In this document: one piece after another, positions 1-8,859 of the stretch
How the letters are laid out: the number at the start of each line of letters is the position of its first letter
Position numbering within the stretch: position 1 is the stretch's first letter
Notes under the pieces: model-generated
Seen by the model: the letters and a program-made list of their open reading frames with translations, nothing else
Told to the model about the DNA's origin: nothing
Databases searched by the model: none
Made by a program: the position numbers and the translations under genes
NCBI GenBank assembly: GCA_045600945.1
Contig: JAZRYX010000039.1
Coordinates: 1 to 45,032 of the forward strand
Source: Darwinimomas sp045600945
GTDB lineage: Bacteria > Bacillota > Clostridia > Lachnospirales > Lachnospiraceae
Length of the DNA: 45,032 nt
Direction of reading: 5' to 3'

Positions 1-118
1 CATTTGCTCATAATTATCTTTGAATATTTCCTGAAGAATGTTCATAAGACTATTATGAAGCAGTTAAGAGAAAAAGAAAACTCCCTTTACCCCTCAAGAT
101 TGAGGGGCAGGGGAGCTG

Positions 119-140
119 AAGTGTCGCAGACACTTTTTTA
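119..140 (+). terminator. Rho-independent terminator near left edge
   Basis: A perfect 7-bp stem (AAGTGTC / GACACTT) with a GCA loop runs directly into a T tract. A second hairpin, CCCCTCAA / TTGAGGGG, lies just upstream at 90-107. It probably ends a plus-strand gene lying left of the window. Confidence 0.6.
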
Positions 141-158
141 TTAGATGTGCTCGTATAG

Positions 159-207
159 TGTGACAAGTTTGAAATAAAATGTGACAGTTTTGTCTTATAA
201 TATGACA
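159..207. repeat. Three TRTGACA repeats at 21-bp spacing
   Basis: TGTGACA occurs at 159-165 and 180-186 and TATGACA at 201-207, evenly spaced by 21 bp. They lie in the foreign sequence that replaces the 3' half of the toxin gene. Arrays like this are typical of transposase-binding sites at insertion sequence ends, so this may be an IS terminus. No transposase lies in the window beside it. Confidence 0.4.
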
Positions 208-343
208 AGAAAATAATTTTTTTGATTCGGTTTCGCTTTTATATTGAGGAAGGCCTGCCGATGGATTTTTCAATTTCACAGAAATGTAATTTATGATTTC
301 ACTGAAATCTTCATAGAATAATGGAAGATAGCGAAGAGTATAT

Positions 344-601
344 TTATCCATTTACTTTCTCCCTGAGCTTTGAAAATACTTCAGTATGGGACATACGTTC
401 TGAAGTTGTTGCAGCTTGTATATCTGCTATATCCAGAGCATTTTCGATTGTATCGGTTAGTCTGGAATATTCTTCAAGACTTAATACAACCATAGTTCCA
501 TATCCATTTTTAGTTAAATAAACCGGTTCACCGGCGTTTACAATGGTTTCTATTTCTGAAAATCTGTTTCTGAGATCTGAAACGGGTTTAATTTGAATCA
601 T
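344..601 (-). CDS. Phd/YefM-family antitoxin
   Basis: An 85-residue protein with the Phd/YefM pattern: N-terminal dimerisation and DNA-binding fold (VSDLRNRFSEIETIV, then EPVYLTKNGYGTMVVLSLEEY) followed by a flexible C-terminal tail that would wrap the cognate toxin. Length is normal for the family. The ribosome site AAGGAGG stands 7-8 nt before the ATG. In the family such proteins neutralise RelE/ParE toxins and repress their own operon as a DNA-binding dimer. The toxin gene that follows is truncated, so this is an orphan antitoxin. It could still repress its own promoter or neutralise a toxin encoded elsewhere. Confidence 0.85.
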   Translation of the reverse strand: MIQIKPVSDLRNRFSEIETIVNAGEPVYLTKNGYGTMVVLSLEEYSRLTDTIENALDIADIQAATTSERMSHTEVFSKLREKVNG

Positions 602-844
602 GATGGGCCTCCTTGTTAATATGGCATAACTTTATCACAATTCAGCCAAAATATCAACTTGCCAATCTTTCATACTTATTCACCCCTACATCAGTATCAT
701 CCGGCACGGCAATGCACAAATCGCCGGATTTAGATGACGATATAGCAGGGGGCTCTGCTTATACATTGACTGAAAGAATGTTTTTGTGTATAGTTTTTAT
801 ACATAACATAAGGAGTGCTTTTATATGAAAGAGTGTAAGAAAAA
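602..844. other. Intergenic, no supported gene
   Basis: Contains the antitoxin ribosome site and upstream region, then AT-rich sequence. An ATG at 825 with an upstream AGGAG opens only eight codons before a stop. It may be the original start of the HEPN gene whose remnant follows, now out of frame with it. Confidence 0.4.
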
Positions 845-1000
845 GGATTAGAACTAAATATTCCTAAGCCTATAGCCGAGAATGCTCAAATGATAACTGA
901 TTGGGAAGCAGGAAGTCGATACGGGCTGGGGCTATCAATCAGGATGGATGTATTGGAGAAATACTATGCTTTGGTTGAGCAATGGATAAAAGAAGTTTGA
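845..1000 (+). pseudogene. HEPN-domain protein C-terminal remnant
   Basis: This frame encodes about 51 residues ending ITDWEAGSRYGLG ... VLEKYYALVEQWIKEV, which resembles the C-terminal part of small HEPN-domain proteins, where a helix containing an E/D-xxxRY-type motif precedes a last amphipathic helix. There is no start codon in frame. An ATG at 825 with a good ribosome site reads into it only through a frameshift. HEPN proteins are often paired with MNT nucleotidyltransferases as toxin-antitoxin or defence modules, and no MNT gene is visible here. I call it a decayed fragment. The assignment comes from pattern recognition of a short piece. Confidence 0.5.
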
Positions 1001-1037
1001 TCATGTAGGTAATCTATGCTATTATACAGGCAATAAA

Positions 1038-1101
1038 AGGAATGACCTCCTGGCGATCGGTTTGCTGGGTGTACGGGTAAACGTGGGATCATTTCTTTTT
1101 T
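1038..1101 (+). terminator. Possible terminator after HEPN remnant
   Basis: AGGAATGA (1038-1045) can pair with TCATTTCT (1089-1096), with one G-U pair, followed by a T run. The loop is long, so support is modest. The rest of 1001-1253 holds no gene. An AGGAGG at 1193-1198 has no start codon at a usable distance. Confidence 0.3.
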
Positions 1102-1253
1102 GTTACAAAGAATGGTATGGTTTGATTCTTTATTTTGCTACCTCTAGATTAACGTACATCCTCTGACTACAATGGTATATAGAAAGCAATTCAGGAGGAA
1201 ATTATATTCAAAGACAATAGGGCAACCTACAGGAAAGAAAGTGATATCAAGAA

Positions 1254-1988
1254 ATGAGAAAGAGAATATTTGAAATCATAGAAGTCTCCAAAGACGATGA
1301 TAGAGTAAGTACACTATATGACATTTTTATGTTGGTAGTCATTATTTGTAGCCTAATACCGTTAGCTTTTAAGTCAACAAATGTGGTATTTGACATAATA
1401 GAAATTATTGCAACAACTGTGTTTGTAATCGATTATATGTTGCGATGGTTTACCGCGGATTATAAATTGGATAAGGGTGCGATTTCGTTTGTAATCTATC
1501 CATTTACCCCTTCGGCAATTATCGATTTATTAGCAGTTCTGGCTTCATTTAAAATAATATCGAACAGTTTTAGAGTATTAAAGATATTCAGATTGTTCAG
1601 GGCATTTCGTGTTTTGAGGGTTTTGAGAATATTCAAGGCATTTAGATATTCAAAAAACATTGATATTATTTTTAGAGTAATTAAAAGAGAAAGGGATTCC
1701 CTGACTGTAGTGATAATATTAGCAACATGCTATATTCTTATATGTGCATTGGTTATGTTTAATGTTGAACCGGATACATTTGATAATTATTTCCGAGCGG
1801 TGTATTGGGCAACTGTAAGTTTGACAACTGTTGGATATGGAGATATATATCCGGTATCAACTGCAGGACAGATTGTTACCATGCTTTCTTCAATTGTTGG
1901 AATAGCGATAGTAGCTCTCCCGGCAGGTATTATTACTGCAGGATATATGAAAGAAGTCAGTAAGAATGAAGATGATGATATAGAGTAA
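1254..1988 (+). CDS. Voltage-gated-type potassium channel
   Basis: 244 residues with the six-helix Kv layout. Four hydrophobic segments lie in the first 120 residues, including an S4 with arginines every third position (FRLFRAFRVLRVLRIFKAFR, about residues 108-127). Then come S5, the pore helix and selectivity filter TTVGYGD (about residues 192-198), and S6. The protein should form a tetrameric K+ channel in the cytoplasmic membrane. The C-terminus is short and acidic with no RCK/TrkA-N domain, so gating is probably by voltage or lipid rather than by a cytosolic ligand. The ATG is the only plausible start, because an in-frame stop lies a few codons upstream. The ribosome site is weak. It stands alone, with the next gene about 100 bp away. 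Confidence 0.9.
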   Translation: MRKRIFEIIEVSKDDDRVSTLYDIFMLVVIICSLIPLAFKSTNVVFDIIEIIATTVFVIDYMLRWFTADYKLDKGAISFVIYPFTPSAIIDLLAVLASFKIISNSFRVLKIFRLFRAFRVLRVLRIFKAFRYSKNIDIIFRVIKRERDSLTVVIILATCYILICALVMFNVEPDTFDNYFRAVYWATVSLTTVGYGDIYPVSTAGQIVTMLSSIVGIAIVALPAGIITAGYMKEVSKNEDDDIE

Positions 1989-2085
1989 AAATCAAATGTT
2001 GAGAATAAGAAAACGATCAGATAAGAGAAGAAAGAACTCAAGAACAACGAATAGATAATATTAAAGAAACAGCGGGGGAATTCTT

Positions 2086-2649
2086 ATGCTTGAAGTTGAT
2101 AAAAAAGAAATTACTAATAACAAGAACATTAAACAGGTGATACTGTTTATGCTTTTCAGTTCCATTGCAGCAGTGACACAGTTGGCTTCCAGAGCCATCA
2201 TTGACATATTGCTCAGGGGACTGACGCAGATGATCGAAGTATGGCCTTTCGGTAAGCAGGCATTAGGATCATTTATAGCATTTCTTGTTTCAAATATCAT
2301 CGCAAAGATCGTTTCATATATCACAAACAGGAAGACGACTTTCAAGGCGAATAATAACAAAGTGCGCAGCGCCATCATTTACACAATCATGGTCGTAGTG
2401 CTCATCATTATCGAAACAATAATCGGTACGCCGCTGCAGAACGGAATATACGGAGTACTCGGCGGAACCTATGAAGGTCCGATGCTTTCAACGGCAACGG
2501 TCAATAATGTGACACTTTATCAGATCTGCGGCATGCTGTCACAGGCTATATACGGACTGGGCGACGGAATCATCGTATTCTTAATGGATAAATATGTCAT
2601 TATGAGAAATGATGAGAAGAAAATTACAGATTCGGATTCAAATAAATAA
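2086..2649 (+). CDS. GtrA-like multi-pass membrane protein
   Basis: 187 residues with about four hydrophobic segments. The first half carries a GtrA-type signature, SNIIAKIVSYITNRKTTFKA (about residues 63-82), where a membrane helix ends in an Asn-Arg-Lys motif before a polar stretch. GtrA/DPMS proteins are small membrane proteins linked to transfer or flipping of polyprenyl-phosphate sugars, but many have no known role. The second half (about residues 105-130, and a segment containing GLGDGIIVFLMDKYVIM near 160-178) is larger than in typical 120-150 residue GtrA members. A ribosome site GCGGGGG precedes the ATG. It lies 15 bp before the amidohydrolase and is probably cotranscribed. The family call is good, the function unknown. 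Confidence 0.65.
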   Translation: MLEVDKKEITNNKNIKQVILFMLFSSIAAVTQLASRAIIDILLRGLTQMIEVWPFGKQALGSFIAFLVSNIIAKIVSYITNRKTTFKANNNKVRSAIIYTIMVVVLIIIETIIGTPLQNGIYGVLGGTYEGPMLSTATVNNVTLYQICGMLSQAIYGLGDGIIVFLMDKYVIMRNDEKKITDSDSNK

Positions 2650-2664
2650 ATAATCGGAGGCAAT

Positions 2665-3708
2665 ATGGATATTCTTGTACAGGATTTTAATCCGGTAAAT
2701 ATGCTTAAAGTTGAGGAACATTATATACACAAGGCTAAATTTCCGGTCATAGATATGCACACACATTTCGGACCGATCATGGTCGGCCCGGATTATGAGA
2801 CAAGTTATGATACAGGAAAGGTCGTAGAAAAATTAAAGGACTATAACATCATTAAAGTTCTTAATCCGGATCGCATATGGGGCGAGAGCCTTGAGAGAAT
2901 GCAGAAGAAACTAAAAGGATATGAAGACTGTGTCATGACACTTCCATCAGTGGATTATGCGCACTTTGAAGACCCTGATTTTCCTGAGTATGTAGATCGC
3001 ACATATAAGATGTATAAGGAGCAGGGATATAAGGCCATAAAGCTTTGGAAAGACTTGACTCTTATGATCAGAGATAAGAACGGAAAGTATGTAAGACTCG
3101 ATGATGAGAGATACGATCCGCTGTTTTCATGCGCGGCAAAATACGATCTGCCCGTACTCATCCATATCGGAGACCCGCATTGTCTCTTTACTCCGGTTGA
3201 CGGAAAGAATGAGTATTACTTTTTATTGAAGGATCATCCGGAGTGGTCATACATCGGAGATGAGTATTTCACTTTCGATCAGCACATGGAGATGCAGGAA
3301 AATATTCTCGCGCGCCATCCCGACACTACTTTTGTAGTAGCGCATATCGGATCATGCGGAGAGGATCTGTCCATCGTCGATGCCATGATGGAGAAGTATC
3401 CGAACATGTATATCGATCTGGCAGCAAGACTTTCGGAGATAGGACGTCAGCCGTATTCGGCACGCAAACTGTTTCTTAAGTATCCCGACAGGATAATGTT
3501 CGGAACGGATTATCAGGCGGATGCGGATCCGGAGATCTACTATCCTCCATATTTCCGTTTCCTGGAAACATTTGATGAATATTTTGATTACATGGGCGAA
3601 CCGCACAGCCGTGATTACGGTATATGGAAAATCTACGGAATCGGGCTGCCCGATGACATACTCCGCAAAGTATACTATGAGACCGCAAAGAAGGTATTCA
3701 GGTTATAG
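2665..3708 (+). CDS. Amidohydrolase-2 family TIM-barrel hydrolase
   Basis: 347 residues with the metal-dependent hydrolase pattern of the amidohydrolase_2 family. It has an HTHFG metal-binding motif near residues 32-36, HIGDPH at about 167-172, AHIGSCGEDLS near 227-237, and a C-terminal FGTDYQADAD carrying the catalytic Asp. Relatives include decarboxylases such as ACMSD and isoorotate decarboxylase and hydrolases of unknown substrate, so the reaction cannot be named. A GGAGG ribosome site lies a few bases before the ATG and only 15 bp separate it from the GtrA-like gene. The product has no signal peptide and should be cytoplasmic. Confidence 0.8.
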   Translation: MDILVQDFNPVNMLKVEEHYIHKAKFPVIDMHTHFGPIMVGPDYETSYDTGKVVEKLKDYNIIKVLNPDRIWGESLERMQKKLKGYEDCVMTLPSVDYAHFEDPDFPEYVDRTYKMYKEQGYKAIKLWKDLTLMIRDKNGKYVRLDDERYDPLFSCAAKYDLPVLIHIGDPHCLFTPVDGKNEYYFLLKDHPEWSYIGDEYFTFDQHMEMQENILARHPDTTFVVAHIGSCGEDLSIVDAMMEKYPNMYIDLAARLSEIGRQPYSARKLFLKYPDRIMFGTDYQADADPEIYYPPYFRFLETFDEYFDYMGEPHSRDYGIWKIYGIGLPDDILRKVYYETAKKVFRL

Positions 3709-3763
3709 AACTTTTGTCAGCATTTCTTCATTTAAAAGTAATATGTGACAAAAAGAAATATGC

Positions 3764-3769
3764 TATAAT
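3764..3769 (+). promoter_or_regulatory. Extended -10 promoter for two-component operon
   Basis: TATAAT is preceded by TGC, giving an extended -10 element (TGnTATAAT). No good -35 lies at 17 bp. It is 42 bp ahead of the response regulator ATG, which has a GGAGG ribosome site. Confidence 0.55.
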
Positions 3770-3811
3770 TTATCTGTAAATGAAATTGCTCTGTAATTAT
3801 GGAGGAGAAAA

Positions 3812-4513
3812 ATGCAGCAGATCAATATTCTCGTTGTTGATGACGAAAAAGAAATAGCTGACCTTGTTGAGATTTATATGGTAAGTGACGGATATAAGGT
3901 ATTCAAGGCTTACAACGCACAGGAAGGACTCGATATCCTGGATAAGGAGGATATCCATCTTGTACTTCTGGACATTATGATGCCGGGTATGAACGGACTT
4001 GAGATGTGCGAGAAGATACGTGAGACAAGAAATGTTCCTGTCATCATGCTCAGTGCCAAGAGTGCGGACATTGACAAGATCAAGGGACTCGGACAAGGCG
4101 CCGACGATTATGTAACAAAGCCGTTTAATCCGCTGGAGCTTGCCGCAAGAGTTAAATCTCAGCTCAGAAGATATACCCAGCTCAATCCGAATTCGATTGA
4201 AAATGCTGAGCAGAACGAGATCACTATTCGCGGACTCACGATTAATAAAGAGAATCACAAGGTCATCATATACGGTGAGGAAGTTAAACTTACTCCGATA
4301 GAGTTTGATATACTGTTCCTTCTTGCAAGCAACCCCGGCAAGGTATTTTCTACGGATGAGATATTCGAGAAAGTATGGAATGAAAAAGTATATGAAGCTA
4401 ATAACACCGTTATGGTGCATATACGTCGTCTGCGTGCTAAAATGGATGAGGATAACAGACCTGATAAGATCATCACCACAGTTTGGGGCGTAGGATATAA
4501 GATTGAGAAATAA
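3812..4513 (+). CDS. OmpR/PhoB-family response regulator
   Basis: 233 residues. The N-terminal receiver domain (about 1-120) shows the acidic pair D10-D11, phosphoacceptor D54 in VLLDIMMPG and the conserved K103 in VTKPFNP. The C-terminal winged-helix domain (about 135-233) ends in TTVWGVGYKIEK with the usual recognition helix (EANNTVMVHIRRLRAKM). Phosphorylation by the adjoining kinase should drive DNA binding as a dimer. The gene overlaps the kinase gene by 11 bp. It resembles VanR-like regulators in general build, but nothing nearby suggests vancomycin resistance. The likely regulon includes the exporter downstream. Confidence 0.95.
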   Translation: MQQINILVVDDEKEIADLVEIYMVSDGYKVFKAYNAQEGLDILDKEDIHLVLLDIMMPGMNGLEMCEKIRETRNVPVIMLSAKSADIDKIKGLGQGADDYVTKPFNPLELAARVKSQLRRYTQLNPNSIENAEQNEITIRGLTINKENHKVIIYGEEVKLTPIEFDILFLLASNPGKVFSTDEIFEKVWNEKVYEANNTVMVHIRRLRAKMDEDNRPDKIITTVWGVGYKIEK

Positions 4514-5579
4514 AGTCATCTTAAATATCATATACAGTGCGGTAATCACATGTGTAGTCGAGACTATACTGGTGTTTACGGCAGAGCACACAATATTGCA
4601 GAATACAGCGTCTTCACAGACCATTGTAGTTCTGCTTTTTGTGTTATTGGGAATAGTGCTTTTCTCTGTCATTTTCTGGCTTTTTCAGAAAAAATCATAT
4701 GATTATCTGAAAGAAATCAAGGATGCAGTAAGAAATATATCCAAAGGAAAGCTGGATACCAGACTTGATATCGAGGGAGATAATGAGTTCTCGGAGATCG
4801 CTCTTAACATCAACAACATGGCCGGCGATATACAGACGCTCATGGATAAGGAACGTGAGTCGGAAAAAACCAAAAATGAACTTATCACTAACATTGCACA
4901 TGATCTGCGTACTCCGCTTACATCCATCATCGGTTATTTGGAGCTTCTCAACTTAAAGACCGATCTTCCGACGGAGCAGCGCAGCCAGTATACAAACATA
5001 GCATATACGAAATCAAAAAAACTCCAGAAACTTATCGAGGATCTGTTCGGTTTCACGAAACTTAATTACGGAAAGATAGCGATGAAGGTTGTTAAACTCG
5101 ACATCGTCAAACTCTTAAGTCAGTTGGTTGATGAGTTTTATCCGAACTTCGCGGAGAAGGGACTTGAGTGGAGTCTTAAAAGCAATGTGAATTCTGCTGA
5201 GATAAGTGCGGACGGTGAACTGCTCGCAAGACTTTTTGATAACCTCATTAACAATGCCATCAAGTACGGAGCGGACGGAAAGAGGATAGACATAAAGCTG
5301 CACGCCGGACCGGAGACGGTAACAATCGCGGTAATTAATTATGGCAAGGTCATACCGGAAGAAGAGATACCGCATCTTTTTGAGAAGTTCTATCGCGTTG
5401 AACAGTCGAGAAATAAACAGACCGGAGGCACCGGACTGGGACTTGCGATAGCAAAGAGCATAGTAGATATGCATGACGGACAGATACACGTGGAAAGTGA
5501 TATGAACGGAACAAGATTCATAGTCACACTGAAAGTTGATTTTGATAAAAACAGAGAACATTTTGAAAGCGCTGATTAA
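4503..5579 (+). CDS. Membrane sensor histidine kinase
   Basis: 358 residues, read from a TTG codon inside the end of the regulator gene. Two membrane helices (about 7-26 and 41-60) are separated by a very short outside loop of about 15 residues, so the kinase probably senses membrane or intramembrane signals rather than a soluble ligand. A HAMP linker follows (about 62-115), then the dimerisation helix with H133 in AHDLRTPLTS, and the ATPase domain with N-box NLINNAIKYG, HLFEKFYRVE, and G boxes TGGTGLGLAIAK. No other start codon gives the first helix. The next gene overlaps its end. Confidence 0.93.
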   Translation: MRNKVILNIIYSAVITCVVETILVFTAEHTILQNTASSQTIVVLLFVLLGIVLFSVIFWLFQKKSYDYLKEIKDAVRNISKGKLDTRLDIEGDNEFSEIALNINNMAGDIQTLMDKERESEKTKNELITNIAHDLRTPLTSIIGYLELLNLKTDLPTEQRSQYTNIAYTKSKKLQKLIEDLFGFTKLNYGKIAMKVVKLDIVKLLSQLVDEFYPNFAEKGLEWSLKSNVNSAEISADGELLARLFDNLINNAIKYGADGKRIDIKLHAGPETVTIAVINYGKVIPEEEIPHLFEKFYRVEQSRNKQTGGTGLGLAIAKSIVDMHDGQIHVESDMNGTRFIVTLKVDFDKNREHFESAD

Positions 5580-7911
5580 AAACATCACAGGCATCGTCAT
5601 CTTGATGGCAACAGTTTTACTGTTGCCACTTATTGCGTTTGCTGATGAGAACTCTGCAGTGCAGATTAATGTCGGATTCGGAATAGAAGATAACGCCAAG
5701 GGCGGCAGATATCTCCCGCTTGAGATAGGTTACGATTATGCCGGCGAGGGCACATTTGACGGAGATCTGTCGGTATACACCCGTGATTCCGATGATAAGA
5801 TCTGTGAATACAGATATGAAGTAAAACTGGATCAGGGAGAAAGACTCGATAAGATATATTACATTCCGTTGGGCATCCGCGCCACGAGCATACATTTGAA
5901 ACTTACGGATGCCGGCGGGGAAGTTCTGATCAAGCGTGATGTCAATCTCGGCATAGATACCAATAATGCAAAACTTTTTATCGGCGTTCTTTCCGATACT
6001 CCTGAAAAGCTGGATTATCTTGATGATGTATCGGTCAATTACGGACTCATAAGAACGAGAACATTTACTCTCGATACGGATAGTTTCCCGTCGGATTCCA
6101 AAGGTCTTGATATGCTTGATACCATAGTCATAACGAACTATGCGCTCAGAGATCTTGATGAATATCAGTCGCATGCGTTAAGAGACTGGGTAAGAAACGG
6201 CGGAGTACTCATACTCGGAACAGGTATGAGAGTCGATGATACTCTGGGAAGATACGCACCCGAGCTTCTTGATGATATGTACGAAGATCCGGAAATCCGG
6301 AAGGTTGAACTTGTTCAGGGATCGCAGGCAGATTCGGAAGATGGATACATCGACCTTGATACAGTCATCGTTGATATCCACGGCGGCAGCGTGATCACTC
6401 AGAGCAAGGGAGTTCCGCTTCTTACTTCGGTCAACAAGGAAAGCGGACTGGTCGTGGTAGCTGCATACGATCTTGCCGATGTAAGTGATTTTGCGGCAGC
6501 ACATCCCACGTATGCGACGGAACTTATAACAAAGAGCGTCGGCAATGAAAAACTCAATTCAATAGTCGGAGAACTCTACGGCTTTGACAGTGCGGAATAT
6601 GATTCCATCTCCACACTTGTAAGTTCGGGAGACATGAGCAGGATCCCTCCGCTCGGACTGTATGCGCTTTCGATTTTCGCGTTCATACTTCTTGCGGGAC
6701 CGGGACTGTATCTCTTCCTCAAATCAAGGGATATTTCGAGATTCTACCGTGGCGGAGTTATCATTCTCTCAATAGGTTTTACTCTCATCATATTCATCAT
6801 GGGCGCAAGGACCCGATTCAAGGATACATTTTATAATTATGCCAAGATTATAGATATTGATGAAGATACGGTTAAGGAAACATCCTTCCTGAACCTGCGT
6901 AATCCGTACAACAAAAAATATGCGGTAAGTATCATACCGGGTTATGCGACATATCCGGTAAAGAAAGTTGAGGCAACGGGCAGAGTTGCAGAGGACTGGA
7001 CGGAGCCTATCGATGTGAGTACCGTAATCGCAGATTCATCGGCGGGAACGACAGTAGGAGTCGGAGAAGTGGGAGCATTTACTCCGCAGTACTTCAGACT
7101 TGAAAAAGTCGGCGACAACCTTGACGGTGAGGGCGCACACGGATATGTGAATCTGTTCGGCAATGAACTTTTAGGCAGCATAACCAATGACTGCAGCTAC
7201 GATCTCATAGACGCGGTGCTTATGTCATACGGAAAGATGGTCATACTCGGTGATATCCCTTCGGGAGAGACCGTGATACTCGATGAACTTAAAGTCGTCA
7301 ACATACCGCTTTCGGAAAGCGATGAAGTCACAAAGCTTATTACGGATGATAAAGACAAAGCGGGAGTTATGGCATTTTACCGTGACTACTACATGAAAGG
7401 TTATACGGCTGATGCGAACATCCTTGCATTCAAGGAGGGAGAGGATGATCCCATAATATTAAATGCTGACTTAAACGGCAGCGGACGCTCTCTCGTATCA
7501 TCTGCGATTTCCGTAGACAGTTACAAAGACGAAAAACTCTACAGATCCGTGCTGGTTAAAAGTCCTTATGTCGTAAGGGGTACTTACGATATGTATGCCA
7601 ACTCCATGGGAGTCGATCAGCCCTGCATACTCGAGTATCAGCTCGGAACGGCCCTGACACTTGAGAGCCTGGTAATAGAACGCGCAGATGAAAGTGCATT
7701 TAAGAATGCGTTTGTCGGAAGCGCAGCATTTTATAATTATACGACCGGCGGATACGATGAAATCGCTCCAGAAAGAAGCGTATACAGCTTAGATGAGATA
7801 CGGGATTATCTGTCGCCGTCGGCAACACTGACCATACGATATGATTACACGGGATCACAGAAAGATTTTGCAAGTCTGCCTATGATCTGCGTAGTAGGAA
7901 CAGCTTATTAA
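5563..7911 (+). CDS. Exported membrane protein with GATase-like domain
   Basis: Three in-frame TTG codons (5536, 5542, 5563) are possible starts. The last gives a clean signal peptide, LKALIKNITGIVILM... ending AFA before DENSAV, so I choose it (about 782 residues). The N-terminal 150 residues look beta-rich. Next comes a region like class I glutamine-amidotransferase folds (DTIVITNYALRDLDEY ... WVRNGGVLILGTG, about residues 185-225) without an obvious Cys nucleophile. Two membrane helices follow (about 362-385 and 395-415), then a long extracytoplasmic C-terminal part. This architecture is common for partners of ABC-2 exporters. It overlaps the kinase gene by 17 bp, and its stop codon directly abuts the ATPase start. 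Function unknown, perhaps an accessory or regulatory subunit of the exporter. Confidence 0.7.
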   Translation: MKALIKNITGIVILMATVLLLPLIAFADENSAVQINVGFGIEDNAKGGRYLPLEIGYDYAGEGTFDGDLSVYTRDSDDKICEYRYEVKLDQGERLDKIYYIPLGIRATSIHLKLTDAGGEVLIKRDVNLGIDTNNAKLFIGVLSDTPEKLDYLDDVSVNYGLIRTRTFTLDTDSFPSDSKGLDMLDTIVITNYALRDLDEYQSHALRDWVRNGGVLILGTGMRVDDTLGRYAPELLDDMYEDPEIRKVELVQGSQADSEDGYIDLDTVIVDIHGGSVITQSKGVPLLTSVNKESGLVVVAAYDLADVSDFAAAHPTYATELITKSVGNEKLNSIVGELYGFDSAEYDSISTLVSSGDMSRIPPLGLYALSIFAFILLAGPGLYLFLKSRDISRFYRGGVIILSIGFTLIIFIMGARTRFKDTFYNYAKIIDIDEDTVKETSFLNLRNPYNKKYAVSIIPGYATYPVKKVEATGRVAEDWTEPIDVSTVIADSSAGTTVGVGEVGAFTPQYFRLEKVGDNLDGEGAHGYVNLFGNELLGSITNDCSYDLIDAVLMSYGKMVILGDIPSGETVILDELKVVNIPLSESDEVTKLITDDKDKAGVMAFYRDYYMKGYTADANILAFKEGEDDPIILNADLNGSGRSLVSSAISVDSYKDEKLYRSVLVKSPYVVRGTYDMYANSMGVDQPCILEYQLGTALTLESLVIERADESAFKNAFVGSAAFYNYTTGGYDEIAPERSVYSLDEIRDYLSPSATLTIRYDYTGSQKDFASLPMICVVGTAY

Positions 7912-8859
7912 ATGTTAGAGATAAAGAATCTTAAAAAAGCATACGGAAGTTATCACGCGTTGCTCGGACTGGATATGTCGGTCCGGGAGGGGAGCCTTTA
8001 CGGTCTTGTGGGTCCTAACGGAGCCGGAAAGACGACTGCAATCAAGATAATATCGGGACTTTTGCGGGCAGATGAAGGCGAGATCATGATAAACGGCATA
8101 GACGCCGTTCGCGAGCCGGGGAAGGTCAAAGAACTCATAGGCTATGTGCCTGATAGCTTCGGAATATATGAAAATCTCACAGTGCGTGAGTACATGGAGT
8201 TTTTCGCCGCAGCTTACGGTATGAAGGGACTTGTATCGAGAAAAAGATGTGAGAATCTCGTCGGTCAGGTCGGACTGGAAGATAAGATGGACTTTCACGT
8301 CAACGCGCTTTCAAGAGGTATGCAGCAGAGATTATGTCTTGCGCGTGCATTGATTCATGATCCGCAGCTGCTTATCATGGATGAGCCGACCAGCGGACTT
8401 GATCCGAGGACGAGATTTGAATTCAAGGAACTCATACGTGAACTTCATGATGCGGGCAAGACTGTCCTTGTCAGCTCGCACATACTCTCGGAACTTTCGC
8501 AGATGTGTACGGATGTCGGCATCATGGAAAACGGACAGATGATCATGTCCGGAGAGATGGAAGCCATCATGGCGCGAATCGAAAGTTCAAACCCGATCAG
8601 GATAACGATAATGGACGGAGTGAAAGACGCGCTTGCGATTATGAAACGCAATCCGCATGTGAAGACGATATCGCAAAACGGCAGACAGTTCCTTATAAAT
8701 TTCGACGGCTTCAGAGAGGACGAAGCAGCTCTGCTTGAACAGCTCATAGCAGCAGACATCCCGGTAAGAGAGTTCGTGCGTGAGCCGGGCAGTCTCGAAT
8801 CATATTTCATGCAGATAACAGATCACACCGAGGAAAAGGTATTAATGAGAAATGACTAA
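7912..8859 (+). CDS. ABC-2 exporter ATP-binding subunit
   Basis: 315 residues with Walker A GPNGAGKT (about 36-43), signature LSRGMQQRL (about 134-142), Walker B LLIMDEPTSGLDP and the switch histidine in LVSSHILSE. The C-terminal about 90 residues are an extension typical of the drug/lantibiotic-type (CcmA/NatA-like) ABC-2 ATPases. It hydrolyses ATP to power the permease encoded next, whose ATG overlaps its end by 8 bp. Substrate unknown. There is no room for a ribosome site outside the preceding gene, since its ATG follows that gene's stop directly, so translational coupling is likely. Confidence 0.93.
   Translation: MLEIKNLKKAYGSYHALLGLDMSVREGSLYGLVGPNGAGKTTAIKIISGLLRADEGEIMINGIDAVREPGKVKELIGYVPDSFGIYENLTVREYMEFFAAAYGMKGLVSRKRCENLVGQVGLEDKMDFHVNALSRGMQQRLCLARALIHDPQLLIMDEPTSGLDPRTRFEFKELIRELHDAGKTVLVSSHILSELSQMCTDVGIMENGQMIMSGEMEAIMARIESSNPIRITIMDGVKDALAIMKRNPHVKTISQNGRQFLINFDGFREDEAALLEQLIAADIPVREFVREPGSLESYFMQITDHTEEKVLMRND

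Larger units (their letters stand above)
94..351 (-). pseudogene. Truncated RelE/ParE-type toxin
   Basis: The first 32 or so residues (MDKYTLRYLPLFYEDFSEII...KLKNPSA) match the N-terminal half of RelE/ParE-superfamily toxins. After about position 256 the reading frame stays open but no longer resembles the family: the central strands and C-terminal catalytic residues are missing and replaced by unrelated sequence that runs through short repeats and a terminator. The start codon overlaps the stop of the upstream antitoxin by 8 nt, the usual toxin-antitoxin arrangement. I infer that an insertion or recombination replaced the 3' half and that the product is not an active toxin. Confidence 0.65.

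Noticed and set aside
3797..4672. 291-codon reverse frame opposite the response regulator
   Set aside because: It is a shadow of the well-supported response regulator and kinase genes and has no recognisable product.
4503..5579. Vancomycin-resistance VanR/VanS pair
   Set aside because: General similarity only. No vanH/A/X-type ligase or dipeptidase genes lie nearby, and the downstream genes form an exporter.
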